A stretch of 64,000 bases of DNA from JAUVXJ01 sp034411995 (GTDB lineage Bacteria; Chloroflexota; Anaerolineae; UBA7937; B3-Chlor), in NCBI GenBank assembly GCA_034411995.1, contig DAOUME010000011.1, forward strand, positions 62,001 through 126,000, read 5' to 3'. The translations under genes were made by a program, and so were the position numbers. The notes beneath the pieces were generated by a model. The model ran no database searches. It worked only from the letters and a program-made list of their open reading frames with translations, and was not told the DNA's origin. Positions 43,525 through 51,412 of the stretch are shown one piece after another. Within the stretch, counting starts at the first letter, position 1; every line of letters starts with the position of its first letter.

Positions 43525-43956
43525 CTACTGCTCGTGGTCCGGCTCAGGAACCTCGCAAAACAGGTCGCGAATGGTCCTAGACTCCAGGAACTCGTCGGTC
43601 GTTTGTTCAAGGTCTTTCCAGAGACGACGGGTGGCGCAGGTCGGCGCTCGTTCGCACTGCTCGGCATCGCCGGGTCTCAGACAAGGCACGGGTGCGAGCA
43701 CTTCGTCTACCGCGCGCACGACCTCCGCGACGGTGATCTCCTCTGGTCTCTTCGACAACAGATACCCGCCGCCTGGTCCCCGGACGGCCTCTATTAGTCC
43801 CGCATCTCTCAGCCTGGCAAAGAGCTGCTCCAGATAGTGTGGTGAGATGTCCTGGCGAGCAGCGATCTCCTTGCGGGGTACGGGGTGGTGATGACCATGC
43901 TGGGCCAGGTCGACCATGCAGCGCACCGCGTACCGGGCCCTCGTTGACAGCTTCAT
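43525..43956 (-). CDS. Rrf2/IscR-like transcription regulator
   Basis: A 143-residue Rrf2-family winged-helix protein: MKLSTRARYAVRCMVDLA is the classical start, and LIEAVRGPGGGYLLSK is the DNA-binding wing. Cys92, Cys101 and Cys107 resemble the three Fe-S ligands of IscR (92, 98 and 104), so it probably senses Fe-S or redox state. ATG 43956 is preferred over an upstream frame because the family starts there. It is followed by ThiF on the same strand. Confidence 0.9.
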   Translation of the reverse strand: MKLSTRARYAVRCMVDLAQHGHHHPVPRKEIAARQDISPHYLEQLFARLRDAGLIEAVRGPGGGYLLSKRPEEITVAEVVRAVDEVLAPVPCLRPGDAEQCERAPTCATRRLWKDLEQTTDEFLESRTIRDLFCEVPEPDHEQ

Positions 43957-43978
43957 CACGTAGCCTCCATCTGCCAGG

Positions 43979-44007
43979 AGTATAGAATAGTGCAGCAGGT
44001 TTGTCAA
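43979..44007 (-). promoter_or_regulatory. Promoter of the Rrf2-ThiF genes
   Basis: TTGACA (44007-44002), 17-nt spacer, TATACT (43984-43979) on the minus strand, 23 nt before the Rrf2 ATG. A consensus promoter this close to its regulator suggests autoregulation, but no clear IscR palindrome is seen. Confidence 0.8.
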
Positions 44008-44051
44008 CTATATCACCGTGGCGGGAACCGTCTCTGGGCTGGACCTGGTTA

Positions 44052-44089
44052 GTGTCCCTGTGGACACTGGAGGGCGGTGTCGCTATAAT
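44052..44089 (+). promoter_or_regulatory. Promoter with palindromic operator before a methyltransferase
   Basis: TGGACA (44061-44066), 17-nt spacer, TATAAT (44084-44089). A perfect inverted repeat GTGTCC-CTGT-GGACAC (44052-44067) covers the -35, so a dimeric regulator could block RNA polymerase here. Confidence 0.65.
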
Positions 44090-44137
44090 GGGGCGAGGCA
44101 CGCCCACAAGAGAATGCGTGGTCGAATCGGAGGGGAG

Positions 44138-44812
44138 ATGAGCAGCAAGGGTTACTTCGACCAGATCGCCCAGCAGTGGGACAACATGAGGGAAGGCTTC
44201 TTCTCCGAGGCGGTGCGGAAGAAAGCCCTCGCCGTGGCCGGAGTGCGCCCTGGCCAGATGGCCGCTGACGTAGGGGCCGGGTCAGGGTTCGTCACCGAAG
44301 GGCTGGTCCGGGAAGGCCTGAGGGTCATCGCGGTGGATCAGTCGGAGGCGATGCTCGAGGAGATGCGGAGGAAGTTCTCTCACCTCGATACTGTCCAGTA
44401 CCGCGTGGGGGAGGGGGACTCCTTGCCGCTCGAGGACGAGGCGGTCGACTATGTGTTTGCCAACATGTATCTGCACCACGTGGAGTCCCCGGCGCGAGCG
44501 ATAGGAGAGATGGTGCGCATTCTGAAGCCGGGTGGCAAGCTCGTGATCACCGATCTGGACGAGCACGGCTTCGAGTTCTTGAGGACGGAGCAGCAGGATC
44601 GCTGGCTGGGTTTCCAACGTGAGCGAGTCGAGGGCTGGCTGCTGGAGGCGGGCTTGGCCCGGGTGGCCACGGATTGTGTGGGCGAGGATTGCTGTGCGAG
44701 GTCTGAGAGTGGTCCTGAGTCTGCCAGCGTGAGCATCTTCGTGGCGTACGGTGAGAAGGAGGGGCCAGCAGGCGCGGCAGAGAGCAGGGAGGACGAGGGA
44801 AGGCAGCGGTAG
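44138..44812 (+). CDS. Class I SAM-dependent methyltransferase
   Basis: A 224-residue methyltransferase: AADVGAGSGFVTEGLV is motif I (about residues 40-55), VIAVDQSEAMLEEM the acidic strand, and AVDYVFANMYLHHV with ILKPGGKLVITDLD completes the Methyltransf_11 fold. Substrate unknown. ATG 44138 follows CGGAGGGGAG. It precedes agmatine deiminase by 3 nt. Confidence 0.85.
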   Translation: MSSKGYFDQIAQQWDNMREGFFSEAVRKKALAVAGVRPGQMAADVGAGSGFVTEGLVREGLRVIAVDQSEAMLEEMRRKFSHLDTVQYRVGEGDSLPLEDEAVDYVFANMYLHHVESPARAIGEMVRILKPGGKLVITDLDEHGFEFLRTEQQDRWLGFQRERVEGWLLEAGLARVATDCVGEDCCARSESGPESASVSIFVAYGEKEGPAGAAESREDEGRQR

Positions 44813-44815
44813 GGT

Positions 44816-45901
44816 ATGGTCACTGTGGATAGTACGCCAAGGCGAGACGGATTCCGCATGCCTGGCGAGTTTGAGCCTCACGCGGCCTGCTGGATGCTGT
44901 GGCCCGAGCGGCCTGACAACTGGCGCCTGGGAGGCGACCCGGCTCGAGCCGCTTTCGCCCAGGTGGTCGAGGTCATAGCCCGGTTCGAGCCCCTGACCGT
45001 GGGGGTATCGCGGCCTCGGTTCGACAAGGCACGAGGTGCGCTTCCCGACGCGGTGCGGGTGGTGGAGATACCCTACGACGACGCGTGGATCCGCGATACC
45101 GGTCCCACGTTCGTGGTCAATGGGGAAGGAGCGGTGCGCGGCGTGGACTGGGAGTTCAAGGCCTGGAGTGGTCCGGGTCCTCCTCACTACGTCCCCTGGG
45201 ATCTGGACACGCTGCTGGCTCGCCGGGTTCTGGAAATCGAGGGTCTCGACCGGTACCAGGCGGATCTGGTTCTGGAGGGGGGCTCGATCCACGTGGACGG
45301 CCAGGGCACTCTCCTGACCACCGAGGAGTGCCTGCTGAACCGCAATCCACACCTCAGCCAGACGGAGGTGGAGGAAAAGCTCAGGGAGTACTTGAACGTG
45401 GAGCAGATCACCTGGCTGGGCGAGGGCGTGTACGGCGACGGAACGAGCGGGCACGTGGACAACCTGTGCTGCTTCGTCCGGCCCGGTGTTGTGGCACTGA
45501 CCTGGACCGAGGACAGCTCAGACGAGCAGTGGCAGCGCTCGCAGGATGCCTACGAGCGCCTGAGGACGGCCACCGACGCCAGAGGGCGCAGGCTGGAGGT
45601 ACACAAGATCCATCAGCCGGGGCCTCTGTACCGGACCAGCGAGGAGGCAGAGGGCGTGGAGAGGGTGGCAGGCTCCAAGCCCAGGAAGGCTGGGGAACGA
45701 CTGCCGGCCTCGTACGTCAACTTCTACATCGCCGATGGGGGTGTGGTGCTGCCCGAGTTCGGTGATCCCCATGATGACGCGGCTCGCAGGACGGTCCAGG
45801 GGTTGTTTCCGCGTCGCCGCGTGGTACCCGTGCCCGCCCGGGAGATACTCCTGGGAGGGGGTAACATCCACTGCATCGTCCAGCAGCGGCCGCGCGGCTG
45901 A
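44816..45901 (+). CDS. aguA: Agmatine deiminase
   Basis: An enzyme that converts agmatine to N-carbamoylputrescine in polyamine metabolism. The 361-residue sequence has the family start MPGEFEPHAACWMLWPERPDNW, DDAWIRDTGPTFVVN, the GEGVYGDGTSGHVDN active-site region and the nucleophile in EILLGGGNIHC (Cys353). Length is typical. No carbamoylputrescine amidase gene (aguB) is adjacent. ATG 44816 is used; an in-frame ATG at 44858 is also possible. Confidence 0.93.
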   Translation: MVTVDSTPRRDGFRMPGEFEPHAACWMLWPERPDNWRLGGDPARAAFAQVVEVIARFEPLTVGVSRPRFDKARGALPDAVRVVEIPYDDAWIRDTGPTFVVNGEGAVRGVDWEFKAWSGPGPPHYVPWDLDTLLARRVLEIEGLDRYQADLVLEGGSIHVDGQGTLLTTEECLLNRNPHLSQTEVEEKLREYLNVEQITWLGEGVYGDGTSGHVDNLCCFVRPGVVALTWTEDSSDEQWQRSQDAYERLRTATDARGRRLEVHKIHQPGPLYRTSEEAEGVERVAGSKPRKAGERLPASYVNFYIADGGVVLPEFGDPHDDAARRTVQGLFPRRRVVPVPAREILLGGGNIHCIVQQRPRG

Positions 45902-45928
45902 CTTGCGCCGGGCGGGAGACCCAGCGGC

Positions 45929-46576
45929 TTATCGCGCCATCTCCCGAATGACGTCGGTCATGGAGAGGACGCCCACCGGACGGCGGGGGGCCAGGCCACC
46001 TTGAGTGATGACCACGCGGTGGATCTGGTTATCGACCATCAGCTCTACCGCCGCCAGGACGGGTATGTCAGCCACGACGGTGACCACGTCCGAAGTCATC
46101 ACGTCTTCGGCCACCATGCTCTCCCATTCCCGGTCCCAGGCCTTGACCAGGTCGGTTTGAGAGACGATCCCAGCAAGGTCGCCGCTCTCGTCCACGACCA
46201 CCAGGGCGTTGATCCCCTCGGTGTTCAGCCGCTTAGCCACCTCCTTCAACGGAGTATCCACCCGGCAACTGATGACCTTACGGTGCATCACATCCCTGAC
46301 CAACTTGTCTGCCATGGTGTCTCTCTCCTCCGCTCGGATAACCCCCAGGCCCTCCTTGCTGAAAAGGAGCAGGTCATTGGGTGTGCAATCGAAGAACCGG
46401 CACAAAGCATCCAGCGTGCTGAGCTCCAGACGTACGGCCGCTCCACTCCTGAGACGACCCAGGGTGTTCTTGTTGACTCCGACCAGGTCGCTGAGCGTTC
46501 TCAAGGTGAGCTTGCGGCCCGGATGGAGCTGCTCCCAGTGGGCGATGAGGACGTTGAGGTTCAGAGTGATGGCCAT
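45929..46576 (-). CDS. XRE-type HTH fused to a CBS pair
   Basis: A 215-residue regulator. Residues 5-70 form an XRE/Cro HTH (LTLRTLSDLVGVNKNTLGRLRSG is the recognition region; FDCTPNDLL follows), and residues 90-215 form two CBS motifs (MHRKVISCRVDTPLKEV and DVMTSDVVTVVADIPVLAAV). CBS pairs bind adenine nucleotides or SAM, so it may be a metabolite-gated repressor. It converges with aguA. ATG 46576 has GGAGG at 13 nt. Confidence 0.85.
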   Translation of the reverse strand: MAITLNLNVLIAHWEQLHPGRKLTLRTLSDLVGVNKNTLGRLRSGAAVRLELSTLDALCRFFDCTPNDLLLFSKEGLGVIRAEERDTMADKLVRDVMHRKVISCRVDTPLKEVAKRLNTEGINALVVVDESGDLAGIVSQTDLVKAWDREWESMVAEDVMTSDVVTVVADIPVLAAVELMVDNQIHRVVITQGGLAPRRPVGVLSMTDVIREMAR

Positions 46577-46597
46577 CTGTCGTACCTCCGCGGTGGT

Positions 46598-46635
46598 GTG
46601 GTCTCATTTTACCACATTCTGTCCCCAAAGTCAAG
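46598..46635 (-). promoter_or_regulatory. XRE-CBS promoter with palindromic operator
   Basis: On the minus strand TTGACT (46635-46630), 17-nt spacer, TAAAAT (46612-46607). An inverted repeat TGTGGT-N8-ACCACA (46598-46617) covers the -10, consistent with autorepression by the XRE protein. Confidence 0.75.
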
Positions 46636-46741
46636 CGCCTGTACCCGTGCTGGAGCCATCGCACCAATTATGTAGATGGTCTCCGGCGTTTTCGAGACCG
46701 GGTCGGACAGAAAGAGCGTGCGACGTACGAACCTGTCTCCA

Positions 46742-46770
46742 TTGATGGGTCCACCCATCTATGCTATAGT
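46742..46770 (+). promoter_or_regulatory. Candidate promoter of the HAD phosphatase gene
   Basis: TTGATG, 17-nt spacer, TATAGT. It would give a leader of about 180 nt before ATG 46960; the leader has no feature I recognise. This and the XRE promoter fill the gene-free stretch 46577-46959. Confidence 0.5.
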
Positions 46771-46959
46771 ATCTACGACGCCGGTCGATATTGCGGCATC
46801 ATGTTCATTTCTGTCATGGAGCGCGCCCGTGTCTTAGCTCGGCACCGCCAGCGAGGGCATCGTCGCCGGGGAGTTGGTCGCCCGCGCGGCGGGACGTGGA
46901 GGTGCCTGACAGACTCTGGTTCGCGCCCTCGCTGGTCCACGGCTTGCAGGTGATGGGTC

Positions 46960-47721
46960 ATGTCCAGAAGGGTGGGGTTCATCTGGGATATCGACGGGGT
47001 GGTCTTGGACAGCCCCCACGAGGAGTCATGGCGTCTGACCTTGGTGAGGGAGCCCTGGAACACGGGAGGGCTGAGCTCTGATTTCTACTTCCACAACGTG
47101 GCTTCCAGGCCCAGACAGGAGGGAGCGCACGCCATCCTGGAGCTTCTGGGTGTCTACGAGCGCCTTGGCGCTAGATGTGAGGAGGACAGGAGAGGGCTCA
47201 GGGACAGGTACGCCAGGGAGAAGGACGCTCTCCTCAAGGACCTGATCGCCAAGGGCGAATTCACGGTGTTCTCCGATGCGGTGACCTTGCTGCTCAGGGC
47301 CAGCGGGGCAGGTATCCTCCAGGCCGCAGCCTCGGCGTCGAAGAACGCGCGCACCATGCTGAGCAGGGTCACCAGGTCTCGAGTGCGGAGAGAGATCGGC
47401 GGTGATCTTGGTGCCATGTCGGAGGAGGATACCCTGTATTCGCTGTTTGACTTTGACGCCTGCGGCGTGGACGTAGGCGGCAAAGTCGAAATCCTGAAGT
47501 ATGCAGCCCGCGGGCTGGAGGGTCTGAGTGACCCTGGCCTGGATGGGTTCCTGGTCTTTGAGGACGCTGCCTCGGGCCTGACGGCCGCCAGATCGCTGGG
47601 GTACCATGCTGTCGGGGTGCTCCGCCTCGGCAACAGGGAGACGCTGGAGAAGGCAGGGGCGGACGTGGTCACCGATGACCTGGCGACGCTGGAGATCGAT
47701 GATCTGCTGGACCTGGGATAG
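46960..47721 (+). CDS. HAD-family phosphatase (beta-phosphoglucomutase-like)
   Basis: A 253-residue HAD hydrolase with motif I DIDGVVLDS (D10, D12), the cap region starting after it, and FLVFEDAASGLTAARSLG near residue 195 as motif IV (E-D-A-x2-G). The cap (about residues 20-160) is longer than in PgmB and not recognised. Probably dephosphorylates or isomerises a phosphosugar. AGGTGA lies 7 nt before ATG 46960. Confidence 0.8.
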   Translation: MSRRVGFIWDIDGVVLDSPHEESWRLTLVREPWNTGGLSSDFYFHNVASRPRQEGAHAILELLGVYERLGARCEEDRRGLRDRYAREKDALLKDLIAKGEFTVFSDAVTLLLRASGAGILQAAASASKNARTMLSRVTRSRVRREIGGDLGAMSEEDTLYSLFDFDACGVDVGGKVEILKYAARGLEGLSDPGLDGFLVFEDAASGLTAARSLGYHAVGVLRLGNRETLEKAGADVVTDDLATLEIDDLLDLG

Positions 47722-48162
47722 GCGCGATCAGATACCTGGCTGATTGGGGACCCAGACCGTGCCGCGAGGGTGCGGGACGAACGCCACTATCCCGCGGTCG
47801 ATTGGTCGCGGCGCGCATCCGTGAACGAGGCCCTGTGGGCGATGACACTCGGCTGGACAGGTGACCGGAGGGCGACGGGATGCGGCTCCCCGGTCAAGGC
47901 TGGGCTACCCGGCCCGGTGGGCAGACGAAACAGACGGCATCGCAGGGCGGCTGTTTGAACCTCCAGTGCTCTGTCGCGGTGTACCTAGTGGGGACCGGAC
48001 CAGGCGTTCCCCGGACGCGATGAGCGAGCAGCGTTTCCTCGCTCGGAGGTGGGCATGCCGAGGGTGCAGGTCACGATGGCCTGTCCGCCAGGTCCCCGCA
48101 GCGACGTTCGATCCGTGGAGAGCAAAGACGGAGCTCCATATCGACCTGGGTGGGGGTATGAG
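47722..48162. other. Gene-free stretch, no feature recognised
   Basis: About 440 nt between the HAD gene and the M1 peptidase. Only a short hairpin, GAGCGAG/CTCGCTC (48022-48044), stands out. No gene remnant, tRNA or promoter is convincing. Confidence 0.5.
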
Positions 48163-49713
48163 ATGAGCGATGTTCTGAAAACAGCCTGGCTGGTCTGCAC
48201 GCTGGTGGTATTGGCGGTGACGGCATGCAGCGGAGCGCCTGCTGCCCCGACAGCAGAGCCTACCGTGCCGCCTGAAGACACGCCCACACCGACAGCGATC
48301 GTGGCGCCGGACGATATGGGCTGGGACGACCGAACGGTGTTTGGCGCCGGTCTGGTGAGCACCGAACAGGGGGTGCTGGCGGACCTCCCGGGGGCAACAG
48401 TCTATCACATCGATCTGTCGATCCCGGAGGACTTCTACGTCCTGGAAGGTCACCAGGAGCTGCTCTACACTAACAGGGAGCAGGCGGACCTCGAGGAGAT
48501 CTATTTCCGGCTCTTTGTGAACACAAGTGGCGGGAGGGCTACGGTGTCGGAGGTGGAGGTGGATGGGCAGGCTGTCGAGGGGGAATACGCCTTCGAGCGG
48601 AGCGCCTTCCGTGTGCCTCTCCCCTCGCCCCTGGTGCCGGGCGATGAGGTTCTCGTGGCCATGGACTTCGAGATAGAAGTCCCTCGCGAGATGGGTGGCA
48701 ACTATGGCTTGTTTGGGTACTTCGACGACGTCCTGGTGCTCGACGAGTTCTACCCGGCCGTGCCCGTGTACGACGATGAGGGATGGAACGTGGAAGCGCC
48801 GCCGGCCGCAGGGGATCTGACCTACTTCGACGCCAGCTTCTACCTGGTCCAGGTCACGGCGCCGGCCGACCTGGTGGTGGTGGCGTCAGGCGTCGAAGTG
48901 GGGCGTGAGGTTCAGGAGGGCAGGCAGGTGCTGACCCTGGCGGCAGGGCCGGCGCGCGACTTCTATCTGGCGGCCAGTAACCGGTACACTATGCTTAGCC
49001 AGCAAGTTGGCGAGACGACGGTCCATAGCTACGCGTTCCCCGAGTATCAAGAGCACGCCGCATTGGCCTTGCAGTACGCCGTCGCGGCCATGGAGAGCTT
49101 CGATCGGCGCTTTGGAGCATACCCCTACGTGGAGTTCGACGTAGCCAGCACACCCATGCAGGCCCTGGGCATCGAGTACCCCGGGATGGTGGGCCTGGGT
49201 CTTCACCTTTACGATCCCCAGGCGGAGATCTCTGGGCTGCCCTCGCAGGTGTTGCTCCAGGGCAGCGTAGCTCACGAAGTTGCTCACCAGTGGTTCTACA
49301 ACGTGGTTGGCAACGACCAGGTGGATGAACCCTGGATGGACGAGGCCTTGGTGCAATACGTCACCGGGCTCTACTATCTGGACCTGGGCGGCGAAGAGGC
49401 GTACTCCGGCTGGCGGGACTCCTGGTACGACAGGTGGCATCGGGTGGAGATGGCCGAGATCCCCATCGGCTTGCCCAGTGGTGATTACGCGGACGCACAG
49501 GAGTATGGGGCGGTAGTCTATGGTCGGGGACCCATCTTCATGGAGGCTTTGGCTGACGAGATGGGTGAGGAGCAGTTCGGGGAGTTTCTGAGGGACTACT
49601 ACGAGTCTTACAAGTGGGGCGTAGGTACCGGCGAGGCCTTCAGGGAGCTCGCCGAGGAGCATTGTGGGTGTGATCTGGAGGGGCTCTTCGAGGTGTGGGT
49701 CTATGCCCAGTGA
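48163..49713 (+). CDS. M1-family zinc peptidase-like lipoprotein
   Basis: A 516-residue protein with a lipoprotein signal: hydrophobic LVCTLVVLAVTAC with Cys at about residue 22, then a Pro/Thr-rich linker (TPTPTA). The M1 motif HEVAH is at residues 371-375 and the third ligand Glu is 18 residues further on (WMDEALVQY, E394). The conserved GAMEN exopeptidase motif is replaced by something like IEYPGMVG, so specificity differs. Probably a membrane-anchored, surface-exposed metallopeptidase. Confidence 0.85.
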   Translation: MSDVLKTAWLVCTLVVLAVTACSGAPAAPTAEPTVPPEDTPTPTAIVAPDDMGWDDRTVFGAGLVSTEQGVLADLPGATVYHIDLSIPEDFYVLEGHQELLYTNREQADLEEIYFRLFVNTSGGRATVSEVEVDGQAVEGEYAFERSAFRVPLPSPLVPGDEVLVAMDFEIEVPREMGGNYGLFGYFDDVLVLDEFYPAVPVYDDEGWNVEAPPAAGDLTYFDASFYLVQVTAPADLVVVASGVEVGREVQEGRQVLTLAAGPARDFYLAASNRYTMLSQQVGETTVHSYAFPEYQEHAALALQYAVAAMESFDRRFGAYPYVEFDVASTPMQALGIEYPGMVGLGLHLYDPQAEISGLPSQVLLQGSVAHEVAHQWFYNVVGNDQVDEPWMDEALVQYVTGLYYLDLGGEEAYSGWRDSWYDRWHRVEMAEIPIGLPSGDYADAQEYGAVVYGRGPIFMEALADEMGEEQFGEFLRDYYESYKWGVGTGEAFRELAEEHCGCDLEGLFEVWVYAQ

Positions 49714-49758
49714 GTCGCGTCAGCCAGGGCGGCAAGAGCAGTGCGGAGGGGGAATGGC

Positions 49759-51012
49759 GTGTCCTATCGGGTCAAGCGAATCCTGATCAGCGTTCTGTTC
49801 ACTCTGGCGGTAGTGGGCCTGATCGGCCTTTGCGTGGCACCTCTGCCTGTCTGGACGCCGGCCCCTACGCCCACGCCGGCGCCTACACCTACCCCGGAAT
49901 CCAGCCTCACGGTGTGCTCCAGCGGATGCAGCTTCGCCACTGTGCAGGAAGCGATAGACGAGGCCGAAAGTGGCGACGTCATTGGTGTGCTGGACGCGGT
50001 GCACACGGAACCGGGCATCGTGGTGGAGAAGGACGTCACGATCCTGGGCCAGTCGCCGGGTGGCACCGTGGTGCAGGCTCACGCTGAGCCCGGAGAGGCC
50101 GCGGAGAGCGTGTTCATCATCGCCGAAGGCGCCACGGTGATCATCAAAGACCTCACTATCCGCCGCGGCAACCCCGAGGCGGGGATGGAGGCTGGGGGCG
50201 GTATCAACAACAGGGGTGTGGTGACCCTGGAACGCTGCGTGATCACCGACAATACCGCCAGCGCTGGTGGTGGGGTGAACAGCTTCGGGAGCATGACCCT
50301 GATCGACAGCACCGTGAGCAACAACGTCGCCGATGGAACCGGAGAGGGGTTCACCGGGTGCGGTACTGGCGGAGGCATCAAGGTGGAGCAGGGCCCGCTG
50401 GTGGTGATCAACAGCGTGGTCAACGGAAACAGGTCCCAGGGCAACGGTGGCGGGATCTTTCTGGCCTGCAAGGGCACGCTGGAACTGACCAACAGCACGA
50501 TCAGTGGCAACGAGGCCGTCGGAGGCAGCGGCGGTGGGGTGTGCATCAGGGGCGCAGCCAAGTTGACCCAGAGCACCATCGCCAACAACAGGGCCGCCCA
50601 GACTGGTGGGGGGATCTACGTCCGTGGGTCCGGCGAGAGTGGGCTGGTTCGCGGGTGGCTGGACTTCTCCAATACTATCGTCGCCGGGAACACCACGGGG
50701 AGCGAGTATTGCTGTGCAGACTGTATGCTCGGAGAGAACTCCACCATGGGCGTCAACGTCAACAACCTGGTGGAAGATGGAAGCTGTAGCCCGGCGTTCA
50801 CAGGCAGCCCCTTGCTGCAACCGTTGGCCGACAACGGGGGTCAGACCCTCACCCATGCCCTGCTTCGCGACAGCCCCGCCGTCGATGCCATCCCCGTCAT
50901 CAGTTGCACTTTGAGCGTGGACCAGCGAGGCAGGGCTCGGTCGATGGAGATCAGGTCGAGCGACACTCCCTGCGACGTCGGAGCTTTCGAGCTCCAGCCT
51001 GGCGAGGAGTGA
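49759..51012 (+). CDS. Right-handed beta-helix repeat protein, probably exported
   Basis: A 417-residue protein with an N-terminal hydrophobic segment (RILISVLFTLAVVGLIGLCV), a Pro/Thr linker (APTPTPAPTPTPE), then beta-helix turns with repeated GGGI/GGGV plus N-x-S-T/I-x-N-N: ERCVITDNTASAGGGVN, DSTVSNNVADG, NSTISGNEAVGGSGGGV, QSTIANNRAAQTGGGI. Near the C-terminus is PLLQPLADNGGQTLTHALL, the conserved choice-of-anchor/polymorphic-membrane-protein-like ending. These proteins are typically secreted and bind or cleave polysaccharide, but catalytic residues are not seen. GTG 49759 is preferred, with GGAGGGGG upstream. Confidence 0.8.
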   Translation: MSYRVKRILISVLFTLAVVGLIGLCVAPLPVWTPAPTPTPAPTPTPESSLTVCSSGCSFATVQEAIDEAESGDVIGVLDAVHTEPGIVVEKDVTILGQSPGGTVVQAHAEPGEAAESVFIIAEGATVIIKDLTIRRGNPEAGMEAGGGINNRGVVTLERCVITDNTASAGGGVNSFGSMTLIDSTVSNNVADGTGEGFTGCGTGGGIKVEQGPLVVINSVVNGNRSQGNGGGIFLACKGTLELTNSTISGNEAVGGSGGGVCIRGAAKLTQSTIANNRAAQTGGGIYVRGSGESGLVRGWLDFSNTIVAGNTTGSEYCCADCMLGENSTMGVNVNNLVEDGSCSPAFTGSPLLQPLADNGGQTLTHALLRDSPAVDAIPVISCTLSVDQRGRARSMEIRSSDTPCDVGAFELQPGEE

Positions 51013-51039
51013 GGTCTCCCCCTCGATCCTCTTCTCCCT

Positions 51040-51073
51040 GGGGGGCCGCGGAGGGAGAACCGAGCGGCCCCCT
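51040..51073 (+). terminator. Strong GC-rich hairpin after the beta-helix gene
   Basis: GGGGGCCGC pairs with GCGGCCCCC (51041-51049 with 51064-51072) over a 14-nt loop, 28 nt after the stop. A mixed TCTCGTT tail follows, so it is a probable but not textbook terminator. Confidence 0.6.
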
Positions 51074-51359
51074 CTCGTTACCGGCGTGCAGACCGCAGAC
51101 GCTGGTGCCATTTGCCAGGACCTGTTGTCGTTGGCCGGCCCATTCTCTCGACCGGGCGGTGATCGCGCTCCCGTCGGTGTCATTCCTGACAAGCGAGTCG
51201 CGGTAAGACACGGCAGGCCGTGCCCTTACCCCATTCCGGCTGCGCTCGGACCTTCTACCTTGCGAGAGCCGTTGCCGGGCAGAGCCCAGATAGAGCGAGG
51301 TCCCGGTCCCCTCCGAAGAGCGCAAGGTCCAGCAATGCGCTCACTGGTCGATCCCTGTG

Positions 51360-51388
51360 TTGACAAGTGGCGGGGATTGTGCTATCTT
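51360..51388 (+). promoter_or_regulatory. Promoter of the MttB-family gene
   Basis: TTGACA, 17-nt spacer, TATCTT, 24 nt before the ATG with AAGGAGG at 51402. Between the hairpin at 51073 and this promoter I see nothing else. Confidence 0.8.
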
Positions 51389-51412
51389 GGGATACGCTAG
51401 TAAGGAGGCAAC

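Noticed and set aside
36765..47935. A shared 15-mer (CCCGGCCCGGTGGGC) at about 36770 and about 47917, as a possible common RNA motif.
   Set aside because: By chance several 15-mers should repeat in 64 kb of GC-rich sequence, the flanks differ and the strands relative to genes do not match.
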